Part shown: piece after piece, positions 55,409-64,000 of the stretch | How the letters are laid out: every line of letters begins with the position of its first letter | How positions within the stretch are numbered: position 1 is the stretch's first letter | Assembly: GCA_003013855.2 (NCBI GenBank) | Contig: ML058469.1 | Span: 1,302,001 to 1,366,000 of the forward strand | Reading direction: 5' to 3' | Source of the DNA: Liriodendron chinense | Lineage: Eukaryota; Streptophyta; Magnoliopsida; Magnoliales; Magnoliaceae | DNA length: 64,000 nt | Notes under the pieces: model-generated | What the model was told of the DNA's origin: nothing | Seen by the model: only the letters and a program-made list of their open reading frames with translations | Databases searched by the model: none | Made by a program: the position numbers and the translations under genes

Positions 55409-55956
55409 AACACCATCAACCGTCATCCAGGGGTAAAAGCAGCCCATCCAATGGACTAAGAAAGGGAAATGGCCAACCCTAGATTGGTCCGATGCCTAAA
55501 TTCCAAACCTGTGTCTCGCCGTGTAACCAGAAGAACTGCAATGCGAGGTAAGTGATCTGGGAGGGACTGAGTACGACTAAGATCTAGAACCCGACCAGGG
55601 AGAAATCATGGTCATTAGGCCAAACCATGATTCTTCTCCCAAATCATCAACCCCCACCTCTCCAAGGGAAGGAGTGTGGGTTCATGAATGGTCATCCATT
55701 CTATCAACTTCCGAATAAGCCAGAGAGTCATCCAAAGGCTCTGGCTTTCAAAAAAAATGCTGGTTTAAGTAACGATTGATACCCTGGGGTAAGCTGGGAT
55801 CAATCATGGTTTGCGGTGCCCGCCTGTTCAGGGTCCCTAGGATTTCAAAAAATAAAAAATAAATAAGTGAACTTTTAAAAAATAAAAACATCTAGCATTT
55901 CAATTTCAGAAAATTCTTAAAAATAAAAAAGCATTTCTTTTTTTGTATTCAATAAT

Positions 55957-57190
55957 GTGCTAAGTTCGTCTGAAGAGTTACATGAGTTTGAAGTCGAATC
56001 ATATGATTTTAAGATCGAATTAGACTTCAAGCTCATGAGTCTGGACGAAGCTTGGGATGGGGAAGATGATGACCGAGCTCCAGAACTAGAGGACCTCCTC
56101 AAAAATTTTGAATCCAAAACCAATATTATAGCTAATGACTTTGAGATAGTAAACTTGGGGATACCAGAGATCCCTAGGGAAGTACGCATTGGAAAATCAT
56201 TGCCACCAGAGATGCAACAGAAAGTGATAGAGTTCCTAGCTCCAAGACTGTCCAACATTACGTTCTTGTATGAAAACATGCCGGGGATCGATGAAGAGCT
56301 CATTGTTCACCATCTACCAACCAGGCTGGATATGAAGCCAGTTAAATAGAAACTACGAAGAATGAAGCCAGAATGAGCCCAGAAAGTTCGCGATGAAGTC
56401 ATCAAGTAGTACAATGCGGGATTCTTGGTAGTCTCCAACTACCCTGAATGGCTCGCTAACATGTACCGGTACCGAAGAAGGATGATAAGGTTTAAATGTG
56501 CATTAACTTCCGAGATCTCAGCAAAGCCAATCCTAAAGATGATTTTCCTCTGCCACATATCGACACTCTGGTCAACAACACCGCAGGGTACAAGATCTTC
56601 TCATTCATGGACGGATTCTCAAGTTACAATCAGATCAAGATGGCCATCGAAGATCGCGAGAATACATCATTCATCACTCCATGGGAGACCTTATGTTACA
56701 GGGTAATGCCGTTCGGTCTAAAGAACACAGGAGTAACATATTAGCGAGCAATGACAACATTATTCCATGATATGATGAACAAGGAGCTCGAAGTATATGT
56801 GGACAATATGATCATCAAATCTCGCACAATTAAAGGACACTTTCAAGATCTGAAGAAGCTATTAACATGTTAAAAAATTACAAACTCCGTCTCAACCCTC
56901 AGAAATGTGTCTTTGGTGCAACTAGAGGCAAACTCCTTAGCTTTATAGTGAGTGAAGATGGCATCTGGGTTGACGAGACCAAGACAAGAGCAATCATCGA
57001 GATGCCCCCTTTAAAAACTGAAAAAGAAATCTGTGGCTTCCTCAGCAGAATCCAATACATCAGTCGCTTCATCGCATAGCTTACACCTATCTGTGAGCCC
57101 ATATTTAAGCTCCTTCGGAAGAACATACCGAAAGAATGGAATGACGATTGTCAAGTCGCCTTCAACCGCATCAAGAAGTATCTCATGAAT
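55957..57190 (+). pseudogene. Broken reverse transcriptase of element B
   Basis: Pieces in order: the lead-in EIPREVRIGKSLPPEMQQKV (about 56165), MCINFRDLSKANPKDDFPLP (56496), FSSYNQIKMAIEDREN, VMPFGLKNTGVTY (stop follows), and the catalytic box at 56796-56807, which reads YVDN instead of YVDD. KTEKEICGFLSRIQYISRFIA closes the domain. Stops or frame changes occur near 56348, 56410, 56460, 56745 and 57078. Loss of a catalytic Asp would abolish activity even without the breaks. Confidence 0.85.
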
Positions 57191-57622
57191 CATTCAGTTT
57201 TAGTGCCGCCCACTCCCAAATGACCCTTATTGTTATACATCTCGATAGCAGCAGAAGCCATTGGTTGTGTCCTCGGCCAACACGACGAGACTGAGAAGAA
57301 GGAATAAGCAATATACTATTTGAGCCGAAAGTTCACTGACTACGAGACCAGGTATTTCCCAATCGAGAAGACTTACCTCACCCTAGTCTAGCCAACTCAA
57401 CGACTCCGACAATACATGATTGCATTCCCTATTCTCCTCCTCGCTCGCATAGATCTGCTCAAATACCTGTTCGAGAAGCCAGCACTCACTAGAAGGATAG
57501 CTAAATGACAGCTACTCCTGTTTGAGTTCAACATAACCTATGTCACTCAGAAGGCAACCAAGGGGCAAGCCCTCACTAATCATCTCGTCGCTCACTCTCT
57601 CCTTGATTATCAACCGCTCGAG
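57191..57622 (+). pseudogene. Broken RNase H of element B
   Basis: Fragments YISIAAEAIGCVLGQHDE, AIYYLSRKFTDYETRYFPIE, RIDLLKYLFEKPALT and LLDYQPLEMFFPDE are recognisable as the RNase H domain after RT. Stops interrupt at about 57305, 57390 and 57507. The domain is followed directly by the second RNase H. Confidence 0.75.
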
Positions 57623-58426
57623 ATGTTCTTCCCTGATGAAGATCTTTTACTCATCGAAAAAGAAGATAAGAAGAAGAAAGACGAGTGGACGTTATTCTTC
57701 GACGTCGCAGCCAACTCTAAAGGAAGTGAAATCAGACCAATCCTCTACTCTCTAGATGACGTCCCTATTCCTATCTCAAGGTGTATAGCATTCGAGTGCA
57801 CCAACAACATGGCAGAGTATGAAGCATGCATCGCTTGTCTAAAGGAAGCCGTAATCTTGGGCGTCAAGAAGTTACGAGTATTTAGAGACTCACAGCTTAT
57901 CATCAATCAGACCAATGGCAAATGGAAGACCAAAGATGAGAAATTGATACCATATCATGTGTACCGTGAAAGTCTGGTAGAAGAATTCAAAGAAATCACC
58001 TTCTTGTACATGCCCAGGGCCAAGAATCAGTTTGCGGATGCTCTCACTACTCTAGCATCAATACTCGAGATCCCGAAAGGAGTTTCAGAATGGGAGTTCA
58101 CAACCAAAACTCAAGATGAACCTGCATTCTACTTGCAGATAGAAGACGCCGAAGCTACCCCTGACAAACCTTGGTATGTCGACATCAAGCAATATCTCAA
58201 AACCCAGGAATATCCGGAAATAGCAACGACAACAGACCACCGAACCATCCAGTGTTTGGCAGGCCAGTTCACTATTAATGGTGAAATTCTCTACAAGCGA
58301 TCCTACAATCAAGTCCTCCTTCGATGTGTCGATGAAGCAGAAGCTACTAAAATCATGAAAGAAATACACGAAGGAATCTGTGGCTTACACATGAACGGAT
58401 ACATGATGGTGAAGAAGATTCTATGA
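57623..58426 (+). CDS. Archaeal-type RNase H and start of integrase, element B (partial polyprotein)
   Basis: A 267-codon open stretch inside an otherwise broken pol. Residues about 22-150 form the second RNase H: FFDVAANSKGSE, then NNMAEYEACIACLKEAV, FRDSQLIINQTNGKW and NQFADALTTLAS, which keep the D, E, D, D catalytic pattern. After a linker (KPWYVDIKQYLKTQEYPE) the integrase zinc-binding start appears (MKEIHEGICGLHMNGYMM) and a stop ends it. The Met start is arbitrary; the natural protein would begin far upstream. Element A has the same domain with four stops. Confidence 0.75.
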   Translation: MFFPDEDLLLIEKEDKKKKDEWTLFFDVAANSKGSEIRPILYSLDDVPIPISRCIAFECTNNMAEYEACIACLKEAVILGVKKLRVFRDSQLIINQTNGKWKTKDEKLIPYHVYRESLVEEFKEITFLYMPRAKNQFADALTTLASILEIPKGVSEWEFTTKTQDEPAFYLQIEDAEATPDKPWYVDIKQYLKTQEYPEIATTTDHRTIQCLAGQFTINGEILYKRSYNQVLLRCVDEAEATKIMKEIHEGICGLHMNGYMMVKKIL

Positions 58427-59229
58427 CCCGGCTACTATTGGCTCACCATGGAGACAAATTGCTGCCAACACGTTAGAAAATTCTTCAAGTGTCAGGAGCA
58501 CACGAATCAAATCCATGCCCTCTCATCAGAACTGTACAACCTAAAAATCCTTGGCCTTTCTCTATAAGGGGTCTTGACATCATTGGGAAGGTGAATCCAA
58601 AAGCATCAAATGGTCATTAGTATATACTCATGGCAGTCGACTACTTCACCAAGTAGGTAGAGACAACCTCCTACACCACGATAGCAGCATTCCAGTGATC
58701 AAATTCATGAAGAACAACACATATGTCGGTATGAAATCCCAAACGCTGTCATCACAGATAACGGAACCCCGTTTGTCAACAAGAAAATGGATGACTTCCT
58801 CAGCAAGTTTAAAATCCAACGTCATCGATCAAGCCCTTACCATCCTCAGATGAATGGTGGGGTAGAAGCCGCCAACAAGAAGATCGTCAGGATACTCGAG
58901 AAGATGGTCAGAACCTATCGAGATTGGTCAAATATGCTCCCATATGCACTTTGGGCCTATCGAACGTTTGTATGATTTGCTACAGGCGCTACTCCTTTCG
59001 AGCTTACATATGGAATGAAAGCAGTTTTACCATTCGAGGTTGAAATACCGTCACTACGGGTGTTATTGGAAAGCAGAATTGAAGAAGGAGAATGGCAACG
59101 AGCCAGATTCGATCAGTTACAGCTAGTAGACGAGAAGTACATGCGTGCGCTAAGTTATTCCCAGTGTTATTAGAAAAGGATCGCTCAAGCTTACAACAAG
59201 AGAGTCCAAAAAAGAAGTTTCAAGGTGGG
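58427..59229 (+). pseudogene. Broken integrase of element B
   Basis: After the stop at 58424 the pieces PGYYWLTMETNCCQHVRKF (zinc ligands), LMAVDYFTK, AVITDNGTPFVNKKMDDF (second catalytic Asp) and HPQMNGGVEAANKKIVRILE (catalytic Glu) follow. Then come WAYRTFV with a stop, TPFELTYGMKAVLPFEVEIP and AYNKRVQKRSFKVG. D is inserted at 59229/59230. At least five stops or frame changes are present. Confidence 0.85.
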
Positions 59230-60553
59230 TGTTCGCTCACCTCAAGTGCAAGGCTGTGATGTAGTAATAATTCTTAGTAAGACTAAGGTCGATCCACAGG
59301 GAATTAGGGTAAACCAATTCAAACTATTCTAGCTACTTCAAATTCAATTAATTTAGAAGTTTGAATTCATAGACTAAGTAAAAATAGTAACTTTGTAAAA
59401 ATTTATAATTAATGGAACTAAGGCCTTAAGGATCCACTTGTAGTAGTCCCATGTGAATTCATTCATCTAAGCATAACACAACTAGATTTGAAGTTCTATC
59501 TCTCTGCTAGTTGGAAGATTTAGCAATCAAACACAAACAATCTCCACTTAAATTTGAAAATAAGATTCTAGTTCTAATGAAGCACATAGAATCCGAATAT
59601 GTAGCCTTCAAAGTAACAACTATGCTGATGGACTATGGTATGCTCTGGGATTACTACAATTCGAACATAATCAATCCAAACATGATAATCTCAGAGAATT
59701 GCAAGGAACCCATGTCCGAAGCACATGAACTCTCATAAAACATCCAAAAATACCAACTTTTATTTAAACTAAAACTTAAAAATCCAAACTTTAGATAGAG
59801 TACTTGAATCAAACAAATTCTACATGATAACTAGCAACAAGCTTCACCTCTTAGCCTTAGCAAAGAGGTTATAGTCGAGCATTATCATGCTTCAACTAAA
59901 AATAATGAAAAACATGAAAAACCGAATTTGGGAGAGTTGTAGACGCTCCACGACGATCATCTTCAGCTCCCATGAATTCCTTAGCCTTCTATGATGCCTT
60001 AGGAATGAAACCTAGGTGTCCTTTTATAATGGAGATGCTCCACTGCCTCAGACTCTTCCAGAATTGGGTAAGAACTCCCACAGCGCATGGATTTTCGGAG
60101 CTTGTTGAACAAGCTGCTGTATTTTCGCAAAAATCACACTGGCCGACAAGTCTTGATCGGTCGGACCTGTCTGTGCCTTGTCCAGAGAGTGCAGAGTGAA
60201 GGGTAGGACTATGGCCGACCGGTCTTGACTAGTCGAACCAAGCTGGTCCTATGTCCAGCGACTTCACAAGGTGGGCAGCAACATAGCCGACCGGTCTTGA
60301 TCAGTCAAACCTCTCCTTTTTTTTTCTTTCTTTCTTTCTTCCTCTCTCTCCTCTCCTTGCTTTCTTCTTTCTTTGGCCCACCTTCAATCATCAACAAAGC
60401 GCTTCTAAATGGGTCTTTTAGTCATCAATTGGGTGAAGTCTCTCTTTCATTCCTACAACACAAAACATGCATTAGATTAGTCTTTTAACCATACAAACCA
60501 TGTATATAATGCGGTACAATAAGCTAGAATATGTATAAATTGGAAGCTCAACA
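59230..60553 (-). repeat. 3' LTR of D
   Basis: 1324 bp, TGTTCGCTCACCTC to AAGCTCAACA as read on +. U5 hairpin CTTAGTAAGACTAAG at 59270-59284; TATA (complement of CCTTTTATAA) at 60020-60029; three dyads at 60141-60310. Confidence 0.9.
60141..60310. repeat. Decayed GACCGGTC dyads in the D LTR
   Basis: Three sites about 72 bp apart: GGCCGACAAGTC-TT-GATCGGTCGG, GGCCGACCGGTC-TT-GACTAGTCG, and AGCCGACCGGTC-TT-GATCAGTC. One arm is usually intact and the other has C-to-T or G-to-A changes. Confidence 0.85.
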
Positions 60554-60563
60554 CACCCCCAAC
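60554..60563 (-). promoter_or_regulatory. Polypurine tract of D
   Basis: GTTGGGGGTG on the element strand, directly before its LTR. Confidence 0.75.
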
Positions 60564-61821
60564 TAGCATTTTGCTAGTCTTGAGCAAAACAAGAGTGCAA
60601 CAATCCCCTTTTCTGAAAACTCAACTCTCTCTTGGAAACTATGTTTCTATAGACTTTAATACATATAAGTGCAAAATTCAGAAAAACCAAATAATGAGAA
60701 ATTAAAGTCCTAAACTTTCCAAACATGATAAGTGTTCACATAGAATCCCCACTGATTTATTAACAGATAGATAAATCCGAACATGTATGGTCTAGTGTGA
60801 CAAATACATCTCATGACTTTCCAGAATTACCTTCTTCATAAATCAGCCAAACAAAAGATCTAAAAGTGTACAGATCAACCACTTAGCTATGATAGGAATT
60901 TGCCTTACCATTCCTTCGACGACTTTCACACTACTTTCCATTTCCAGCTTTGGTTACGGGTAGACCATCCCCTGTTTGGTAATAGGTAGCCCTTTTCGGA
61001 TTTTTTTTCACAAATATACAATAATACCCATACTTTCTTTCTTTTCTCTTTTTTTTTCTTTTCATACAAATTAGATAGGATTTTTAGAAATCCATATCTT
61101 TCGTTCTTTTCTCTTTTTTCGCATAAACAAGGATGGATAAAGTTTTCCGACTTAGTTCCTAAACACTATAAATCTTCAGTCTAACCAATCTACAAGTCTA
61201 GTAATTCCTTCAAACCATGAGAATCGTGTAATGTGAACTAGACTCAAAAGTGTTCGAATGTTTTATCGATCAAACAAATAGGAGGATTCACATATAAAAC
61301 TATCATGTTTAAGTTAATTTAGAGATTTCAAAATCATATCTGTTTATCTTTCATCCTTTCATACTCATGACATCTTAAGTGCATAGAAATGAAGTTTTCC
61401 AAAAGAGTTTTGATGTTTCAGAAAAATTAAAAAATTTCTACAAAAATCTTGCTCGAAATGTCCATAAATTGCTAGATTCGAGGAATCTCACCCCCCAACT
61501 AAATCTTGCATTGTCCTCAATATAAAAAGATATGCAAAGAGCATGAACATGAGAGCAATGGTAAAATAAAAGAGAGTGAGAGCGATAGTAATTGAGAGAA
61601 TCGATCATCGAAGTCTACCTCCGGTATCAAAATCTACTAAAGCAAATAGAACGAAACAGAAAACAAATTAAACCTAATCCTACTTAAAGCAATGAACAAA
61701 ACTTAATCTATCCTTTTAGAAAGAGAATCCTCATCAGACTAAGAGATCAATCCTCGTTATAACATCCAAAAGAACAAAGTTGAGCAGGATCATCAAGTGG
61801 TGTAACAAATAGAACTATCCA
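60564..61821 (-). other. 3' noncoding region of D
   Basis: No coding frame. It shares with C the block at 60895-61000 (GACGACTTTCACACTAC, GCTTTGGTTACGGGTAGACC) and the GGATTTTTAGAAATCC near-palindrome (61078-61093). Confidence 0.7.
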
Positions 61822-62247
61822 CTATCCTGCTTTGAAAAGTACATTGGTGGCATCAACCATTCTAACCCATTGAAAATCATGTTGAAAAATTTCAGCAGGT
61901 TTCTCAATAACGTTGTCACATGCACTAGAAAATGAGAATTGCATTGGTTTGAAATCAGTGAATATGGATCTCCTTTTTATCTTGTCTGGGCAAAAATTTG
62001 TCAAATATGGGTCATCGAAGTGGTGTTCTTCGGTTTGAACAAACCAAAGAAATGTAGAGACTTCAATCACTTCATCCTCATGAATTGGGATGGTCTCCAC
62101 ATAATTTGATGTCACTGGTGCTTCCACAATTGATATTTCAATTTGGCACTTTGTGGAAGGAAGCTTTTTAGGCACTGGTGGGGTCTCCCTCAAGGCGCGC
62201 ACTATGTCCTGAATCATGGGATCATCCCAATCTTCAAAGTAAGCCAA
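61822..62247 (-). CDS. Small ORF of D, unknown, with a short pol-derived segment
   Basis: A 141-codon frame after protease. It includes HHFDDPYLTNFCPDKIKRRS, similar to WDDPYLFKYCPDQIIRRC just before the integrase zinc region of C (residues 1379-1396). The rest (EDWDDPMIQDIVRALRETPP, HEDEVIEVSTFLWF) has no counterpart I recognise in C. It therefore appears to be what remains where RT, RNase H and most integrase were deleted, followed by a different C-terminus ending LFKAG. No catalytic residue is present. It is out of frame with the upstream protease ORF, so it could be a separate product or a relic. Confidence 0.5.
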   Translation of the reverse strand: MAYFEDWDDPMIQDIVRALRETPPVPKKLPSTKCQIEISIVEAPVTSNYVETIPIHEDEVIEVSTFLWFVQTEEHHFDDPYLTNFCPDKIKRRSIFTDFKPMQFSFSSACDNVIEKPAEIFQHDFQWVRMVDATNVLFKAG

Positions 62248-62294
62248 ATACTCCTCTAGAGTGTAGGAGACTTCAGGGGATGAAGTTTTCAGAT

Positions 62295-63104
62295 TTAGAC
62301 TTTCACGTCTTCCTCCTTCTCAGACTTTTGTGTAAGTTGGAGTGGGTCTTCAAACTCTACACTTTCAGAAATTGGCCTCTTCGTAGCTAAATCAAGCACC
62401 AATTCTTCCAATTCCTGCATAACAAATGTATGTAAATCAGAAATTGGTGACTTGCCAAGTAAATTTTCAAAAATTGGTACTTCCAAGGCGTTGTTAACAA
62501 TAAAATTGAATTCATCCTTGGAGTGTGTCATACATGTCTCCAAGCTTTTAGGTAGATTGGGTTGGAAAGGCTCCCCTTCATCCATATATTCTATCATATT
62601 TATCTCATGGGGGTCATTATTGTTGTCCCAATCCTCAAAGGGATCGAAGTAAACAACATCTAGAGGATCAAAATTCTGTTTTAAGGTGAACTCCTCTTCC
62701 ACGATGGATTCAATCATGTCAACCTCATTTACATCATCATTATCCCTATGCCTTTTGCTTAAGTGAAACACATTTACCTCCAATGTCATGTTCCTGAAGG
62801 ACAATTGCATTACCGCATTCCGGCAATTTATAATTGCGTTTGATGTAGCTAGGAATGGGCGGCCTATAATCACCGGTATTTGAGTACTAGTATCCATTAC
62901 CAATTGCATGTCCAAGATGATGAAATCCACCAGGTAGAAGAATTTTTCTACTTGGACCAATACATCCTCAACTATCCCTCTTGGTACATGGATGGATCTA
63001 TCAACGAGTTGTAATGTGGTTTTGGTGGGTTTTAATTCACCAAGAGTCAATTGCTCGTATACCGAGTAAGGGATCAAATTTACGCTTGCCCCTAAGTTTA
63101 GCAA
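62295..63104 (-). pseudogene. Protease region of D
   Basis: The 269-codon frame begins inside the protease: LNLGASVNLIPYSVYEQLTL, where C has LDLGASVNLIPYSVYEQLGL. The catalytic Asp is replaced by Asn. PVIIGRPFLATSNAIINCRN follows, then an acidic linker (EDWDNNNDPHEINMIEYMDE) ending at a stop. The upstream frame is offset by the G run at 63171-63191. With N for D the protease should be inactive, so processing would have to come from another element. Confidence 0.75.
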
Positions 63105-64000
63105 TGCGCGCTCAATCCTGTAGTCTCCAATGATGTATGAAATTGTGGGACTACCAGGATTCTTGTATTTGGGGGGGGGGGGGGGGGGGGGTGTCTTTTG
63201 GGTGAGAATGGCACTTGATCATTCAAAAAGGCCTTTTGTTGCACATTGTATTTGCGTTTAGTTATGTATAAGTCCTTAAGAAACTTGGCGTAGGAAGGGA
63301 TTTGTTTAATGGAATCAAGCAATGGAATGTTGATCTTGACTTGTCTGAAAATCTCTAAAATATCATGAGAGTTTGGGAGAGATTTTGGAGCAACCAATCT
63401 CGAAGGGAATGGTGCTATGGGCTTATGAACGCGTTCCATTTCTTGTGGGGCTAAGCTAGGTCCATCCTCATTCTTAGAAATTACCAGATCATTAAGCCTA
63501 TCGGCCTTCATTGGAATAAATTTATCAACTTGTTTACCACTTATAAGAATGGTGATGGATTTTTCTTGCTCCACATGTTGGTTGGGAAGATTAGGGATGC
63601 TTATTTCATGTGCTTATTTAGGATTAGGCTGAGGTTGGGTCGGAAAGGTCCCTTTCCTAGCATTCAAGCGTACCTTAATTTCATCAACCGAAACTTTAAG
63701 TTCTTGGAACATTTTCTGATTTGATTGATCAATTTGCGTTTTCCCTTCCATGAACGCCTTTAAAGTGTCCTCCATTGAGAATTGAGGTGCGTCTATGTTT
63801 TGGCCTCTTTGAGAGTTGGTTAGATTGCCCGTGGGAGCATTTTTCCAACTGAAATTTGGGTGGTTCTTCCAAGTAGAGTTGTACGTGTTACCTACCGGTC
63901 CATTAAAAGGCCTTTGATACCTATATACGGCATCCGCTTGCTCTTGTAACACCTCTTGAAACGCAAGAATTGTGGGACAATCTTCCGTAGAGTGTACATT
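63098..64000 (-). pseudogene. Gag of D, C-terminal part, running off the window
   Basis: Open from the window edge: HSTEDCP is the second half of the zinc knuckle (C has HATPDCP). Then LQEQADAVYRYQRPF, NTYNSTWKNHPNFSWKNAPT and a helical segment (QKMFQELKVSVDEIKVRL). A TAA stop at 63614-63616 interrupts, and the same frame continues with HKPIAPFPSRLVAPKSL and IPLLDSIKQIPSYAKFLKDL. The frame is then thrown by the G run. Two lesions in gag-protease make this copy defective unless the run length is a sequencing error. Confidence 0.75.
63171..63191. repeat. Homopolymer run of 21 G
   Basis: On the coding (-) strand it gives a poly-Pro stretch at the gag-protease border, followed by a frame change. 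C has no such run at the matching place. Confidence 0.95.

Larger units (their letters stand above)
38872..59229 (+). mobile_element. Tat-like element B (5' LTR to integrase), interrupted by C and D
   Basis: Order on the + strand: LTR, primer site, gag, [C inserted], protease, RT, RNase H, archaeal-type RNase H, integrase, [D inserted]. The second RNase H and the primer site of the form TGnCnACTCTGCTGGGGA are Tat-lineage traits. Its 3' region and 3' LTR must lie right of D, beyond 64000. Many stops make it defective, although one 267-codon frame over the second RNase H remains open. It sits in the integrase of G. Confidence 0.85.
59230..64000 (-). mobile_element. Athila-like derivative D, gag-protease only, right end outside window
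   Basis: The + strand starts with its 3' LTR (59230-60553). A polypurine tract, a noncoding region, a small ORF, protease and gag follow, reading leftward on the - strand. Between protease and the 3' noncoding region there is only about 0.5 kb where C has RT, RNase H and integrase, so pol has been deleted. The left target bases are GTGGG (59225-59229); the partner is outside. Sequence is clearly related to C but diverged (Gag, protease, LTR U5, conserved 3' block). Confidence 0.85.

Overview
This window looks like intergenic, heterochromatin-type DNA from a flowering plant. It consists almost entirely of nested LTR retrotransposons of the Ty3/gypsy superfamily plus one large CACTA-like DNA transposon. 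I recognise no host gene, tRNA or rRNA. The plant assignment rests on the retrotransposon lineages (Tat-like with a second RNase H, Athila-like with a tRNA-Asp primer site, and an antisense ORF with plant-mobile-domain features). Dispersed repeats built on GTGGGCCCACC and ATGATGTATGTG remind me of magnoliid genomes, but that is a weak impression from memory.

Layout, left to right. (1) 1-9073: Tat-like element A on the + strand, with the 5' part outside the window, a broken pol lacking integrase, a long 3' region and a 3' LTR (7647-9073). (2) 9074-34095: remains of an older Tat-like element E on the + strand. It holds a short-repeat tract, decayed antisense ORFs (9720-15560), a long 3' region and a 3' LTR (32598-34095). 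E is interrupted by two Athila-like solo LTRs (11173-13086 and 29654-30930) and by a CACTA-like element of about 10.6 kb (16480-27106). (3) 34096-38871: 3' LTR and integrase end of another gypsy element, G, on the - strand. Its reading frame is split by a solo LTR (35003-38253) that itself contains a second solo LTR (35065-36973). (4) 38872-59229: Tat-like element B on the + strand (5' LTR, PBS, gag, protease, RT, RNase H, archaeal-type RNase H, integrase), inserted in G's integrase. B's gag is interrupted by C (42848-53225), a complete Athila-like element on the - strand with a 5-bp target duplication, nearly identical 1.6-kb LTRs and an unbroken 1775-residue Gag-Pol. (5) 59230-64000: element D on the - strand, an Athila-like derivative with gag and protease but no RT, RNase H or catalytic integrase. 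It is inserted at the end of B's integrase and runs off the right edge.

The nesting gives a relative order: E before A, the CACTA-like element and its solo LTRs; G before its solo LTRs and before B; B before C and D. The most unusual structure is a set of palindromic GACCGGTC dyads just upstream of the TATA box in several Athila-like LTRs. It recurs in the LTR of the unrelated element G. All six Athila-like LTR units point the same way (-), opposite to the three Tat-like units (+).
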